A DNA stretch of 64,000 bases from Sulfopaludibacter sp963815475 (GTDB lineage: Bacteria; Acidobacteriota; Terriglobia; Bryobacterales; Bryobacteraceae), in the NCBI GenBank assembly GCA_963815475.1, contig CAWFHD010000003.1, forward strand, positions 1,612,001-1,676,000, read 5' to 3'. Shown here one piece after another: positions 47,326 to 56,173 of the stretch (its first letter is position 1; each line of letters opens with the position of its first letter). The notes beneath the pieces are model-generated. The model was given only the letters and a program-made list of their open reading frames with translations. It was not told the DNA's origin and did not search any database. The position numbers and the translations under genes were made by a program.

Positions 47326-47696
47326 TGTTGCTGCGTAAACCGAAGGGTGTTCCCGTCGGGATCTTTCACGTAGAACTCGCGCGTCCCCCAGCTCTGATCA
47401 ATTGGCCCTTCGTGGACTTCCTTAGGGGCGTCCGGGTTGCCTGGCGTCCTCAGCCCTCGCGTTCTGAACTTGCGAAACAAGGCTTCGATGTCGTCCGCCT
47501 GCACCACTATCGCCTGACCGAACGTGCCGTCTCCGCGATGGCTCGAGAGAATGAGCGAGACCATCTCGCCTCATCATGCTAAAGGAGGGATCACTCTGGT
47601 CGTCATCGCCGTCGACCCACTCGAAGTCAAGGATTCTCGTGTAGAGGCAATCGACGTCTTCATGCGTGTGCAGCGGACTGTTGGGATGATTGCCAT
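47316..47696 (-). pseudogene. VOC/glyoxalase-family protein (two frameshifts)
   Basis: Three frames join to one VOC domain of about 125 residues: MAIIPTVRCTRMKTSIA (ATG 47696), then LYTRILDFEWVDGDDD-QSDPSFSMMRRDG, then LILSSHRGDGTFGQAIVV, DDIEALFRKFRTRGL and REFYVKDPDGNTLRF. Metal-ligand position E in the last block is present (REFYV). Broken by two single-base changes. Confidence 0.7.
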
Positions 47697-48075
47697 CCAG
47701 GCTCCTAACTAACTGACGGGTGGCCTAAAAACGTCCACGTGCCCGACGATTCTTCGATTAGTCTCGCATGAACCAGAACGGGCCACAACTCAGCGGATTT
47801 CAAGCTGACCCACCACCAGCCTCTGCGTGCTCAAAGGCAACGTGCAGGCTAGGATAAGGATCAGTCGTTAAAAACCGGCCAATGTTCTGAGTGGGGGTGG
47901 CGGCCAACAACACAGAGCAGTATCCTTGTTTTCGTTCGAAATTGATTTAGCCGGAGGGTGAAGGCCCGGCCAGCAGATCGAAAACTTTGGCAGAGAACGG
48001 TCACCGGCGGGCCTTCACGCCAGCCGTGATTCTCTTTATCGCACTGCCAGAGACGAAAGACAACATCGACCCGGG
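47697..48075. other. Intergenic with solitary IS21-like end
   Basis: No gene recognised. GGATCAGTCGTTAAAAACCG and GCCAA (47858-47882) resembles the end motif of the IS21 element at 38941. A short frame (SRSKTLAENG onwards) ends in TGA overlapping the next GTG start, so a further coupled gene may once have preceded DUF6431. Confidence 0.45.
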
Positions 48076-48528
48076 GTGATCCCGCTGGACCTGCTGCCGC
48101 GGCGATGTCCGATTTGCGGGAACCACACGATCATTGGCCATGGACGACGGCTCCGTCCGGCCCATGATGGCCAGCAAGAATGCATTTGGGTGCGGCGGGG
48201 ATTCTGCCAGCCGTGCGGAAAAACCTTCACGATCCTGCCCGATTGGCTGGTGCCCTCCGGGCACTATACCCTCCATTGCCGACAACAGGCCTGTGAACGG
48301 ATCGCCGCCGGCGAGTCGGCTGAACAAGCCGCACCTCACTGCAAAGATCCAGCCCGTTTGCCGGATCCCTCTAGCGTGGGCCGATGGGCACAACGTCGCT
48401 TGCTCAGCGTGTGGTGCTGGCTGACCGCCGGAGTCATCGGGGCGCCCTTTTTGCGGGCACCCACCATCCTTGCCTGGGATCTCAGCGCGGTCTGCCGTAT
48501 TCTGCCAATCGAGGCAAGCAGTCCATGA
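48076..48528 (+). CDS. DUF6431 zinc-finger protein
   Basis: 150 residues from a GTG. N-terminal zinc ribbon: CPICG and CQPCGKTF pairs with GHGRRLRPAHDG between, then LPDWLVPSGHYTL and a helical part containing RQQACERIAAGESAEQAAP and PSSVGRWAQRRL, resembling the Zn-ribbon plus HTH of transposase-like proteins. DUF6431 members usually sit beside recombinases. Its stop overlaps the ATG of the primase-like gene (ATGA). Intact, unlike its neighbours. Confidence 0.75.
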   Translation: MIPLDLLPRRCPICGNHTIIGHGRRLRPAHDGQQECIWVRRGFCQPCGKTFTILPDWLVPSGHYTLHCRQQACERIAAGESAEQAAPHCKDPARLPDPSSVGRWAQRRLLSVWCWLTAGVIGAPFLRAPTILAWDLSAVCRILPIEASSP

Positions 48529-49502
48529 ATCGCAATCGCGCTCGACGAACTGAAACAGCAGATTCCGTTGCTGGAGTATCTGCAGGCACATGATTGGCAG
48601 CGGGCGAGACCTATCGGCTTCGGCCGCCTTCTGGGACTGTGTCCGCTGCACGCCGACCACAAACCCAGCTTTCTCGTGGACCCCCACAAAAACCTGTTCT
48701 ACTGCTACGGTTGTCGTCGCGGCGGCGACGTGATTCGTTTCGCCGAACTCTATCACCAGGTGAAGTTCCCGCAGGCCGTGGCGTTGCTGCACCAATGGCG
48801 TGGGTTGCCGACCGCTCTTGCACGAAGCTGCGGGCTTCTATCGGATGCAGTTACACCGCCATGCGAGGCGGTGGCTTATCTTGTACCAACGTGGTGTCCG
48901 CGCGCCGGAACTGATCGAGCACATGCGAATCGGCTACGCGCCTGGCGGTTGCTTGCGGGCTTGGTTGATGCAGTTGGGCTACTCGCTCCAGACGTTGCGT
49001 GAAGCCGGCTTGGTAACCGCCTCCGGATACGACGCCTATACGCATCGTGTCGTATTCCCACTCGATGGCAACCTGTATGGCCGCAGCCTGTCGGCCGCGG
49101 CACCGCCGCATCGTTTCTTGCCGGGCGCGAAGGGTGGCTTGTACTCGTGGGAGCAAGTCCGACAATGTCCAGAGGTGATCTGGTCGAGGGTCTATTCGAC
49201 TATGCCGTCCTGTGGCAGGCCGGTTTTCATAACGTCACCTGCTCGCTGGGGACTGGCCTGAATGCCACTCAGTTTCATCAATTGTGCGACGGTGCCTCAC
49301 GTGCCGTCTATTTGGCCTTTGACGCCGATCACAACGGCAGCGGGCAAAGGGCCGCCCGTCAACTCGCCCAGCGTTTGTGGGCGCACCGGGTCGAAGCCTT
49401 CCTGGTTGACTGCCCGATGGTCACGACCCCAACAGCTTCTTCGTCCACGGCGGCGGCGATGCGCCGCAGTTTCAGGCACTGCTCGATAGGGCACGCTCAT
49501 GA
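48525..49502 (+). pseudogene. CHC2 zinc-finger/TOPRIM primase-like gene (multiple frameshifts)
   Basis: Pieces of one DnaG-like N-terminal protein of about 320 residues lie in alternating frames: ALDELKQQIPLLEYLQAHDW (shift right after the ATG at 48525), the CHC2 finger (LGLCPLHADHKPSFLVD, LFYCYGCRRGGDVIRFAELY), then from 48800 LYQRGVRAPELIEHMRIGYA and VVFPLDGNLYGR, then from about 49185 the TOPRIM part (EGLFDYAVLWQAGF, YLAFDADHNGSGQRAA) and from about 49418 DGHDPNSFFVHGGGDAPQF to the TGA at 49502. At least four single-base shifts. It has zinc finger and TOPRIM but no helicase-binding domain, as in mobile-element primases. Confidence 0.8.
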
Positions 49503-50545
49503 CTTACCAGTTGATCTACCGGGTCGATCTCGGCAACGCACAGAGCCCGTTTCGGGTGGTCGCTCAGCCCACCGGCCGCGAGGTTGGTTGGATCAATCGC
49601 TTTCTGGATCAGTGCTGCGTCCGCGGCCTAGCTTGGCACACCCTGCGTGGTTATGCTTTCGCCCTGATGCAGTTCGTGCGTTGGTGGGCCGATCGCCATT
49701 CCACTGATGAAGTAACCGAGCAGGCGCTCACCGCTTCCTCCCTATTGGACTACATGCGTGATCAGGCCAGCCAACAACCCCGTCCGGCTGCCAACACCAT
49801 CAACACCCGCGTCTGGGTTGCCGAACGTGCTTTGCGCTGCCAGTTCCCCGACGTCGTGCCGCCAACGGCGCCGGGCTTTCAGCAGTTCTATTGGCGGCAA
49901 TCCAAGCTCGGCTATGGCCGCTCGCGTCCGGCGCTGACGCGGTTGCGCGTGAAAGTTCCCAAGCGAGTGGTGACGCCCTTGTCCGTGGACGAAGTATCTC
50001 GATTCTGGAGCAGCTTCCGCACCTGCCGCGACCTGGCTATCGTCGGCTTGATGTTATTGCAAGGCCTGCGCTCGTGCGAAGTGCTGGCACTCGACCAGGA
50101 AGATCTCATCCTGTCGGAAGCGCAGATCCGCGTGCGCGGCAAAGGGAACAAGGTCCGCCTCCTGCCACTGGCTCCCGAAGCGGTCCAGTTACTCGATCAT
50201 TACCTGCGTCTGGAACGTCCGCCCCACTGCGGCGCGGCGCTATTCGTTTGCCTGAAAGGCCGCGCCCGCGGAACACGCATGACCGCCGCGGGTCTCCGTT
50301 CCCTGTTCCGTCATCATCGTCAGACGACCGGCGTCGCCAAAGCCAATCCCCATCGATTCCGGCATACATTCGCCACGGACATGATCCGCGCCGGCATCAG
50401 CTTGCCCGCACTCATGCATCTGATGGGACACGCGCAGATCCAGACCACCATGGTCTACGTCCGCATCACTCCGCAAGATGTCTACCAGCAATACGTCCGC
50501 GCCGTGGCTCAACTGGTGCGCCCTGCTCCACCGTCCCAGCCATGA
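49499..50545 (+). CDS. Tyrosine recombinase (first of pair)
   Basis: 348 residues, intact. N-terminal SAM-like core-binding domain (about 20-125; RGLAWHTLRGYAFALMQFVRWW) and catalytic domain with R in LMLLQGLRSCEVLAL (about 190), K in RVRGKGNKVRLLPL, HRFRHTFATDMI, GH in HLMGHAQIQTT and the Tyr nucleophile in YVRITPQDVYQQYV. XerC/D-like or integrase-like. Presumed to act with the second recombinase on this element's ends. Confidence 0.93.
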   Translation: MTYQLIYRVDLGNAQSPFRVVAQPTGREVGWINRFLDQCCVRGLAWHTLRGYAFALMQFVRWWADRHSTDEVTEQALTASSLLDYMRDQASQQPRPAANTINTRVWVAERALRCQFPDVVPPTAPGFQQFYWRQSKLGYGRSRPALTRLRVKVPKRVVTPLSVDEVSRFWSSFRTCRDLAIVGLMLLQGLRSCEVLALDQEDLILSEAQIRVRGKGNKVRLLPLAPEAVQLLDHYLRLERPPHCGAALFVCLKGRARGTRMTAAGLRSLFRHHRQTTGVAKANPHRFRHTFATDMIRAGISLPALMHLMGHAQIQTTMVYVRITPQDVYQQYVRAVAQLVRPAPPSQP

Positions 50546-51696
50546 AGCGCACGCTCCGCCTCCCACTCGTAGCATCCCTTGGCCGAAGTGTTCTTCGCCG
50601 CCATTCGGTCGGTGACCACTTCGATGAGCGACTCCACCAAAGGCCGCTATCGGACCACGGCGGAATACTTTCTCCGCTATTTGGGTGAGCATCATCCCGG
50701 CGTCCGGGCCCTCGACCAACTGCGGCGGGAGCCGCACATTCTGGGCTGGCTGACTTGGCTCTCCTCGCAGCAACCCCCACTGGTCAAAAGCACTCGCTCC
50801 CTGCACGTCATCTCCATGCGCCGTCTCATGGAGGAGTTGGCGTGGCTCCACGAACTACCCGCCCTGGTTCGTCTTTTCCATCCCGATGACGTGCCTCAGC
50901 CCGACGACCGCTTCCCGCGCCCGTTGACTCCTGAACAGGATCGCCTCATCCAGCAAGAACTCCTGCGCCGCAACGATACGCGAGCAACGCCCTCCTGCTC
51001 ATCCGCCATACCGGTATTCGCATCGGCGAGTGTGTCGATCTCTCCTTCGATTGCCTGCGCCAGTCGCGCCCGGACAATGGGCGCTCCATGTGCCGCTCGG
51101 CAAGTTAAACACCGAGCGTCTCGTGCCGATCGACGATTCCGTCTGCCAACTTGTCCACCGCTTGCGCTTCTTCCGATTTCTAAGCGCCGTTCCCCACGAT
51201 GGGTTGCTCCTGGCTCGCCGTCATAATCGCAGCGCGCTGTTGCGCGAACTCCGCACCGAACTGACCAAAGTGCGAACCACCCTTGGCATTGCCAGGACCA
51301 TCGTCCCCCACATGTTCCGCCACACTTTCGCCACCGAGATGCTTCGGTCGGGCGTCAGTTTCCCGGCACTCATGAAACTGCTTGGCCATTCGTCGCCGGA
51401 AATGACCATGCTCTACGCCGAGTTCACACAGACCGACCTACAACGTGAGTTTCGCGCCGCTCGCTCCCAGCCCCGGCATCTCCTGCCACCTCCCAGAACT
51501 GCTACCACCACCTCGATCGGGCTAACCGCCGATCTCACCAGCACCCTTCATGCACTCCAAGTCACTCAGCACGTCCTGGAAATGTTTCGGCGCGCGCTGC
51601 TCCGACACCAGACGGCAATTCGTTGCTCGTACTCGATCGCGTGGCCAACCGCCTCACAAAATCGCTGCCGAACTCCGCAAACTCGGTCCCGAATAG
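50542..51696 (+). pseudogene. Tyrosine recombinase (second of pair, frameshifted)
   Basis: Begins at ATG 50542 (overlapping the previous stop) with a shift soon after. AEVFFAAIRSVTTSMSDSTK and the core-binding domain are in frame 2 to about 50985 (LTPEQDRLIQQELLRRND); NALLLIRHTGIRIGECVDL (first Arg) is in frame 3 of the local reading; from about 51065 ALHVPLGKLNTERLVPIDD, PHMFRHTFATEMLRSG, LLGHSSPEMTMLYAEFT carry the remaining catalytic residues. The tail to TAG 51696 (AAELRKLGPE) needs two more shifts. Probably non-functional or badly sequenced. Confidence 0.8.
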
Positions 51697-52215
51697 GAGC
51701 GGGCAGAAATTGGCCGGATAAGTCGCGCAGCGTTTACTGGTGCCTTTCAACCGGCGCTGGACGTTCGGGGTAGAAAAACGGCGATCCTCGGAAACTGACA
51801 ACCCATGGGAGCTCGAAGCCGTGAATCAAAGAATGCGGCCGGGAAGAACGGGCCTCGCAGCCGAACGCAGCACCCCTCAACATTTGTGCGTTATGGACAA
51901 ATATCGGCAACTATTCCCCACCGTTCGTTTTGGCGCGGGAGCCGATTTCGCGTTCGCCCGGCTCGCCCTGTGTACGAGTGGCGGACCCGCTCGGAGGTGC
52001 GGGCCGCATGTCAGCGGACGCCGCTTACGCAGGTTCGGCACACCGACTCCAGCTTGTCACGTACGCATTGCTTACGGGCGTCTTCCGCTAGTTTTCTGAT
52101 CTCCGCATACATTTTGCCGTGAGGCCGTTCCACGGACCTGCGAGGGCAAAAGTAAGGAGAAAAGATGGCGTTCAGAAATTAGATGAAACGCGGTCCATCG
52201 CTCCGTGAGGGCGCC
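51697..52215. other. Intergenic, no supported gene
   Basis: Only short chance frames. No inverted repeat or attachment site could be recognised that would define the right end of the recombinase element. Confidence 0.4.
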
Positions 52216-52920
52216 TCATGGCAGCCCGCCCTTTCCTCCAGCGCGTTGCCGCAAGCCGCGGAATCGAATTGGGAGAGTCGCTAACACGGCGGCCAGCACC
52301 AGCCCGAATGACGACGGCTCAGGCGCTGTAAGTCCAGCCACGTTGCTCGTTGCTATTATAATGTCCGTCTCGAGGTTACCTCCGTCCATGTCGATGGCAA
52401 CGTTAACGGATGTGGTGGCAGACGCCACTTGGTTGAGGAACAGTTGTGGGTTACTAACCAGAGTCGGGTACTGAAAAGGCGTGGCTGATTGGAACTGAAA
52501 ACCCAACCCCATCCCGGTAGTTGAATTGTACAGGTTTGTTAATACCAGGCTGCCAGTTCCAAATTTCTCCGTCGTAATCTGCTCCTGACCGCCGGCTGTG
52601 GTTGATTGAGTGAAGGTGCTTCCACTCACAGTTATACTCTCGGCGAGTGCGCCGTCATTAGTTGTTGCGTAGAGTGATTCCGCAATGAGCGGAAATGTCT
52701 GGTATAGCCCGTCCGCCGCCAGTAGGGGACTATTTAAAAAGTATGTGATCGTCGCGGTTTGTCCCACCAGGCTTTCCCCTTTCGCCCCGAAAATACCCGC
52801 GTTATCTATACCGCTGCTGATCGTTCCGCTAAAGGTCTCCGCGATAGTACTTGCGTTTAACCTGGTGGCGGACGAGAGTAGCGGTACGAACAACAAAGCG
52901 ACAATCCTTACTATCTTCAT
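52216..52920 (-). CDS. PEP-CTERM sorted secreted protein
   Basis: 234 residues from ATG 52920 (MKIVRIVALLFVPLLSSAT, signal peptide); the longer frame upstream is not used. The middle is a beta-rich, Thr/Ser-rich domain of unknown function. C terminus: APEPSSFGLVLAAVLATLPI followed by RFRGLRQR, the PEP motif, membrane helix and basic tail of exosortase-sorted proteins. It would be cut and anchored at the envelope by exosortase, which is not in this window. Confidence 0.85.
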   Translation of the reverse strand: MKIVRIVALLFVPLLSSATRLNASTIAETFSGTISSGIDNAGIFGAKGESLVGQTATITYFLNSPLLAADGLYQTFPLIAESLYATTNDGALAESITVSGSTFTQSTTAGGQEQITTEKFGTGSLVLTNLYNSTTGMGLGFQFQSATPFQYPTLVSNPQLFLNQVASATTSVNVAIDMDGGNLETDIIIATSNVAGLTAPEPSSFGLVLAAVLATLPIRFRGLRQRAGGKGGLP

Positions 52921-53400
52921 ACTTGCTCTATCGGCCTGCATATCATGTCCCGGATCGCAACCCATCATTAAGAGCTTACGCCGAATGCTTCTCCGGCTCA
53001 GGAGTTTTTCTAAGAGCCCGTTTGGGAATGGTGCGATCACGCTTATCCAATCGCTCCAGACGTAGGTTTCTCTACACCGACGCGGAGTGGCAAGCAAACT
53101 TTCCCTGTACCGGTAGTACTAGCAGTCGACGCTGACCGCGCGTGGAAAACAAAGTCCATAGATGACACGGAGCGGGCAATCCGGAAGTGACCCGGTCGCT
53201 CTGCGGCTGATCCCATCGGAACAAGCAGAGAGGTGGTCGTGACGTTTGTTCTTTGGCGAACTCACATTGGTGGCCAGGCGCTTTCCCCCGTCCTTCAGTT
53301 AGCGGACGGCCGCTCCACGTGGTCGATGACCAGAAACCGGACGGGCGCTTCGGCGGACTCCAGCTTCAGGCCGACCTGTTCTTGGACCGCGGAGAAAATA
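52921..53400. other. Intergenic, no supported gene
   Basis: Promoter region of the PEP-CTERM gene on the minus strand; otherwise no recognisable features. Confidence 0.4.
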
Positions 53401-54300
53401 TCAGGTCCCAAGCGCGCTAGAGCGCCCGTTCCGGCCCGTGCACGGCCCCATCGGCTTGAACTTTGGAACGGGAACATCCAGTGTGGTGAAGGCGCCTCCG
53501 CGCCAGCGCAGAGTCAGGTGCGCGCGGCCTTCAGACCGCTTGAGATTCAAACTCACTTCTTCCAATAAAGTGCGCAGTAGCTCCTTGCGGTCGCGCTCGG
53601 TGGTCGTCGTTGCAGTCCACACCTGACGAATATCGGAGCCGAGTCTCTGAATGGCCTGGAGCTGTGAGGGACTAATTGTACTGAGGCGCTGCTGCTCCCG
53701 TCGCCGCAACTTCATCTCCGCGGCAGCAAGGTCGCGCAAACGGTTCTCCCATTCGGTTTCCAGACCGCGAGCCTCCAGACGGTTTTCTGGCTCGACGGTC
53801 CGATAGCGGCGTTCGGCCCGCTCCGCCTAGCGGGCGCGCTCCACTTCCAAACACCATTGGGACAAAGCGGTATCATGGTTCGCTTGCAGCTTTTCGAGCG
53901 ACAGGCGTGTGCCTTCGATCGCTGCTGGTGTGATGGCCTGGAGAAAATCATCAGCCACCGCCTGTTTGATCACTGTCCCGCCAACGTTGACACAGTACAC
54001 GCCGCGGCCAATGACCAGATCCTTGCCACGGCAGTGATAGCCCGGCGTTGAGTTTCGGCCGCGGTAGTGAACATGCAGGCGGCGGCCGCAGTGTCCGCAA
54101 GTGACGATGCCCTGCAAGAGCGCCGCCCCCCTCTCACTACCCCTCCCGCCTGGCGCGGATTGGGCTTCGTATTGGAGCCGAGCCGTGTCTGATTGGCTTC
54201 AAAGGTGACCCAATCGATGAAGCCGGGATGATGGTCCCGGATGAGAACAGCCCACTGCTCCATGGGCAGCAGACTCACCCCACAGATCGGTCCGGCGGTT
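53401..54300 (-). pseudogene. Large serine recombinase C-terminal remnant
   Basis: Reads LPMEQWAVLIRDHHPGFIDW (recombinase domain), shifts frame near 54150, then GIVTCGHCGRRLHVHYRGRN and YHCRGKDLVIGRGVYC (zinc ribbon), an in-frame TAG at 53829, and a coiled-coil tail (LRDLAAAEMKLRRREQQRL) to 53401. The N-terminal catalytic domain with the Ser nucleophile is missing; the remnant abuts the next gene at about 54300. Confidence 0.8.
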
Positions 54301-54323
54301 CGTGCGTCTCTGCTTGATTTTCG

Positions 54324-56170
54324 TCATTGGAACAGCCAGTCAGGATTCGGTATCTGCTGCGCCAACTCTTGCCGAATCCCTTCGGCCACTCGTACCGCGG
54401 TGGCTTCGTCGGCCGCCGATGTGAAGGGGATCTCCATCACCAGAATGCCGATGGCGTGTCCCGAGGCGTCGTGCAGCGGCAATTTCATGTTGAAGAAAGC
54501 GCCGTCGTCTCTTTTGGCGCAGTAGGTTTTGCCGTCCTTTATTGCATCCAGATCTCCGGCCGAGGATGGCACGCCGATGCGCGAAGTGTTGCCGTTGGCC
54601 ACGATCACGCTGTACTTCCCGCCCGGCGGGACCGCGTGTAGTCCCATCTTCCGCAAATCGGGGTGAGCCGAGAGCGTTGCCATGTCGAGTTCCAGGGCTC
54701 GCGGCGCGTGCACCGGGATCGGTACGGACACCTCCACCGGCTTCTGGATCGGCACATGAAGCGGCTGTAGAATCTGGATCCACGCCTTGCCGCTGCCCGT
54801 CTGCGGAACTGCCGCGAAGTAACGATTGATCTCGGGGATCAAAAGGCATGTCTTGGCTTGATCTCCCGCGGCCACACTACCGATGGCACGAAAATGGTCC
54901 GCGTCGATTTCCTGCAGGACATCGATTCTGCCACCGCCGATCGCGTAAATCCGCTTGCTGCCGGCATCGTACGCAATATCGTCGACACCTTTCGCGATGG
55001 GCAGGGCCTGCAATTCCGACCCGGTATTGGTATCGAAGATCGTGACCTGACCGTTGCGGCAGCCGACGAACAGGCGCTGATGCGCCTCATCGAGCGCCAT
55101 GGCGACGTTGTCGCTGCACAGCTTCACCGGCCACGACGCCACAATCAAATTCTTCCAGCGGTCTATCACGGTTATCTGATTGCGCGCCCGATTGTTGACG
55201 TAGAGTCGGGGCCGGAAGGCGTCCAGCGCCATCGCCTCCAAGGTTTCGCCCTCGATCCGAATATCCGCCAACTTCTTGACCGCCGTGGTGTCGATCACGC
55301 TGAGCATGGAGTATGGCTGACCGGCGTCTTTTCCTCCACTCACTACGTAAAGCCGGTGGCTGCTTGCGTCGTAGCCGATGGAATCGGCATCCTTCGCCAG
55401 GAGGATTGCGCCTGCCGGTTGGTAGGTTTTGCCATCGAAGATCTTGAGCGCGCCGGTTTCTCCATCGGTGACGAAGATGCATCGAGATCTTCGCGGTAGA
55501 GAACCGCGTGCGGTTTCCCGAGTCCCGGAATCTCGGCTATCGGTTTACCGTTCACCAGATCCAGCACCAGTAAGGCGTGATCATCCTCGGGCGTTGCAAA
55601 CAGGCGATTGTGCTTCAAATCGACTCCGAAATGGTCGAATCGTCCCTTGACTCTGGCGGGGAGCGTGATGGTGTCGAGCGGCTTCAGCGGCGCGTCGGTC
55701 TCCTCGAACAGTTGCGCCTGGCTGCCGATTTTGGCTTGCATGTGATCGCGTACGGCGGCTGCTTTGGCGAGCGCTTCGTCTGCGTCTTTGGCGAAGGCGA
55801 AGGGAATTTCCATCACAGTCATACCGAAGGAGTGTCCTGCGGAGTCGGCAATGGGCAGGCAGAGATCGAAGAATTTGCCCGCCTCGTCACGCTTGACGGT
55901 CGCTTTCCCGGTCTGGAGCACGGTAAGGTCTGCCGCGCTGGACTTCTTGCCGATTTTGCTGATGATGGCATTGGCGATGATGGCGTAGTCATGCTGGCCG
56001 GGAGGAATCGCGTGAAGCCCGAGCTTTTGTAATTCCGGGTGCGCCTTCTTGGTGGCGACCACCAGGTCTTGCGCGATAGGAGCATCTACTGGAATGTAGA
56101 TGGTCTGCGCTGCGAGTGTGGCGGCACCGGCCGCGAGGAAGATTGAGAGTTTTCGCATAAGGAATCTCAC
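54324..56170 (-). CDS. YncE-like beta-propeller flanked by a duplicated domain (frameshifted)
   Basis: About 615 residues when joined, with a signal peptide (KLSIFLAAGAATLAAQ). A domain of about 120 residues (KKAHPELQKLGLHAIPPG, SKIGKKSSAADLTVLQTGK, GMTVMEIPFAF) is followed by YncE/NHL-like propeller blades (LLVLDLVNGKPIAEIPGL, LKIFDGKTYQPAGAILL, ITVIDRWKNLIVASWPVK, VTIFDTNTGSELQALPI), then a second copy of the first domain at the C terminus (SAHPDLRKMGLHAVPPGG, RIGVPSSAGDLDAIKDGK, GILVMEIPFTS). One missing base near 55474 (YREDLD then RIFVTDGETGA) breaks the frame. Last gene of the Gfo/Idh-ThuA-propeller operon, 3 bases after it. The duplicated domain resembles Cache-type sensors; function unknown. 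Confidence 0.8.
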
Positions 56171-56173
56171 CGT

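Larger units (their letters stand above)
48076..51696 (+). mobile_element. ATGA-coupled element: DUF6431, CHC2/TOPRIM primase, two tyrosine recombinases
   Basis: Four genes in one direction, each overlapping the next by ATGA (48525-48528, 49499-49502, 50542-50545). No terminal repeats or target duplication were found, so the ends given are gene ends only. Codon use and GC are like the host. Two members are broken by several indels. Confidence 0.6.
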
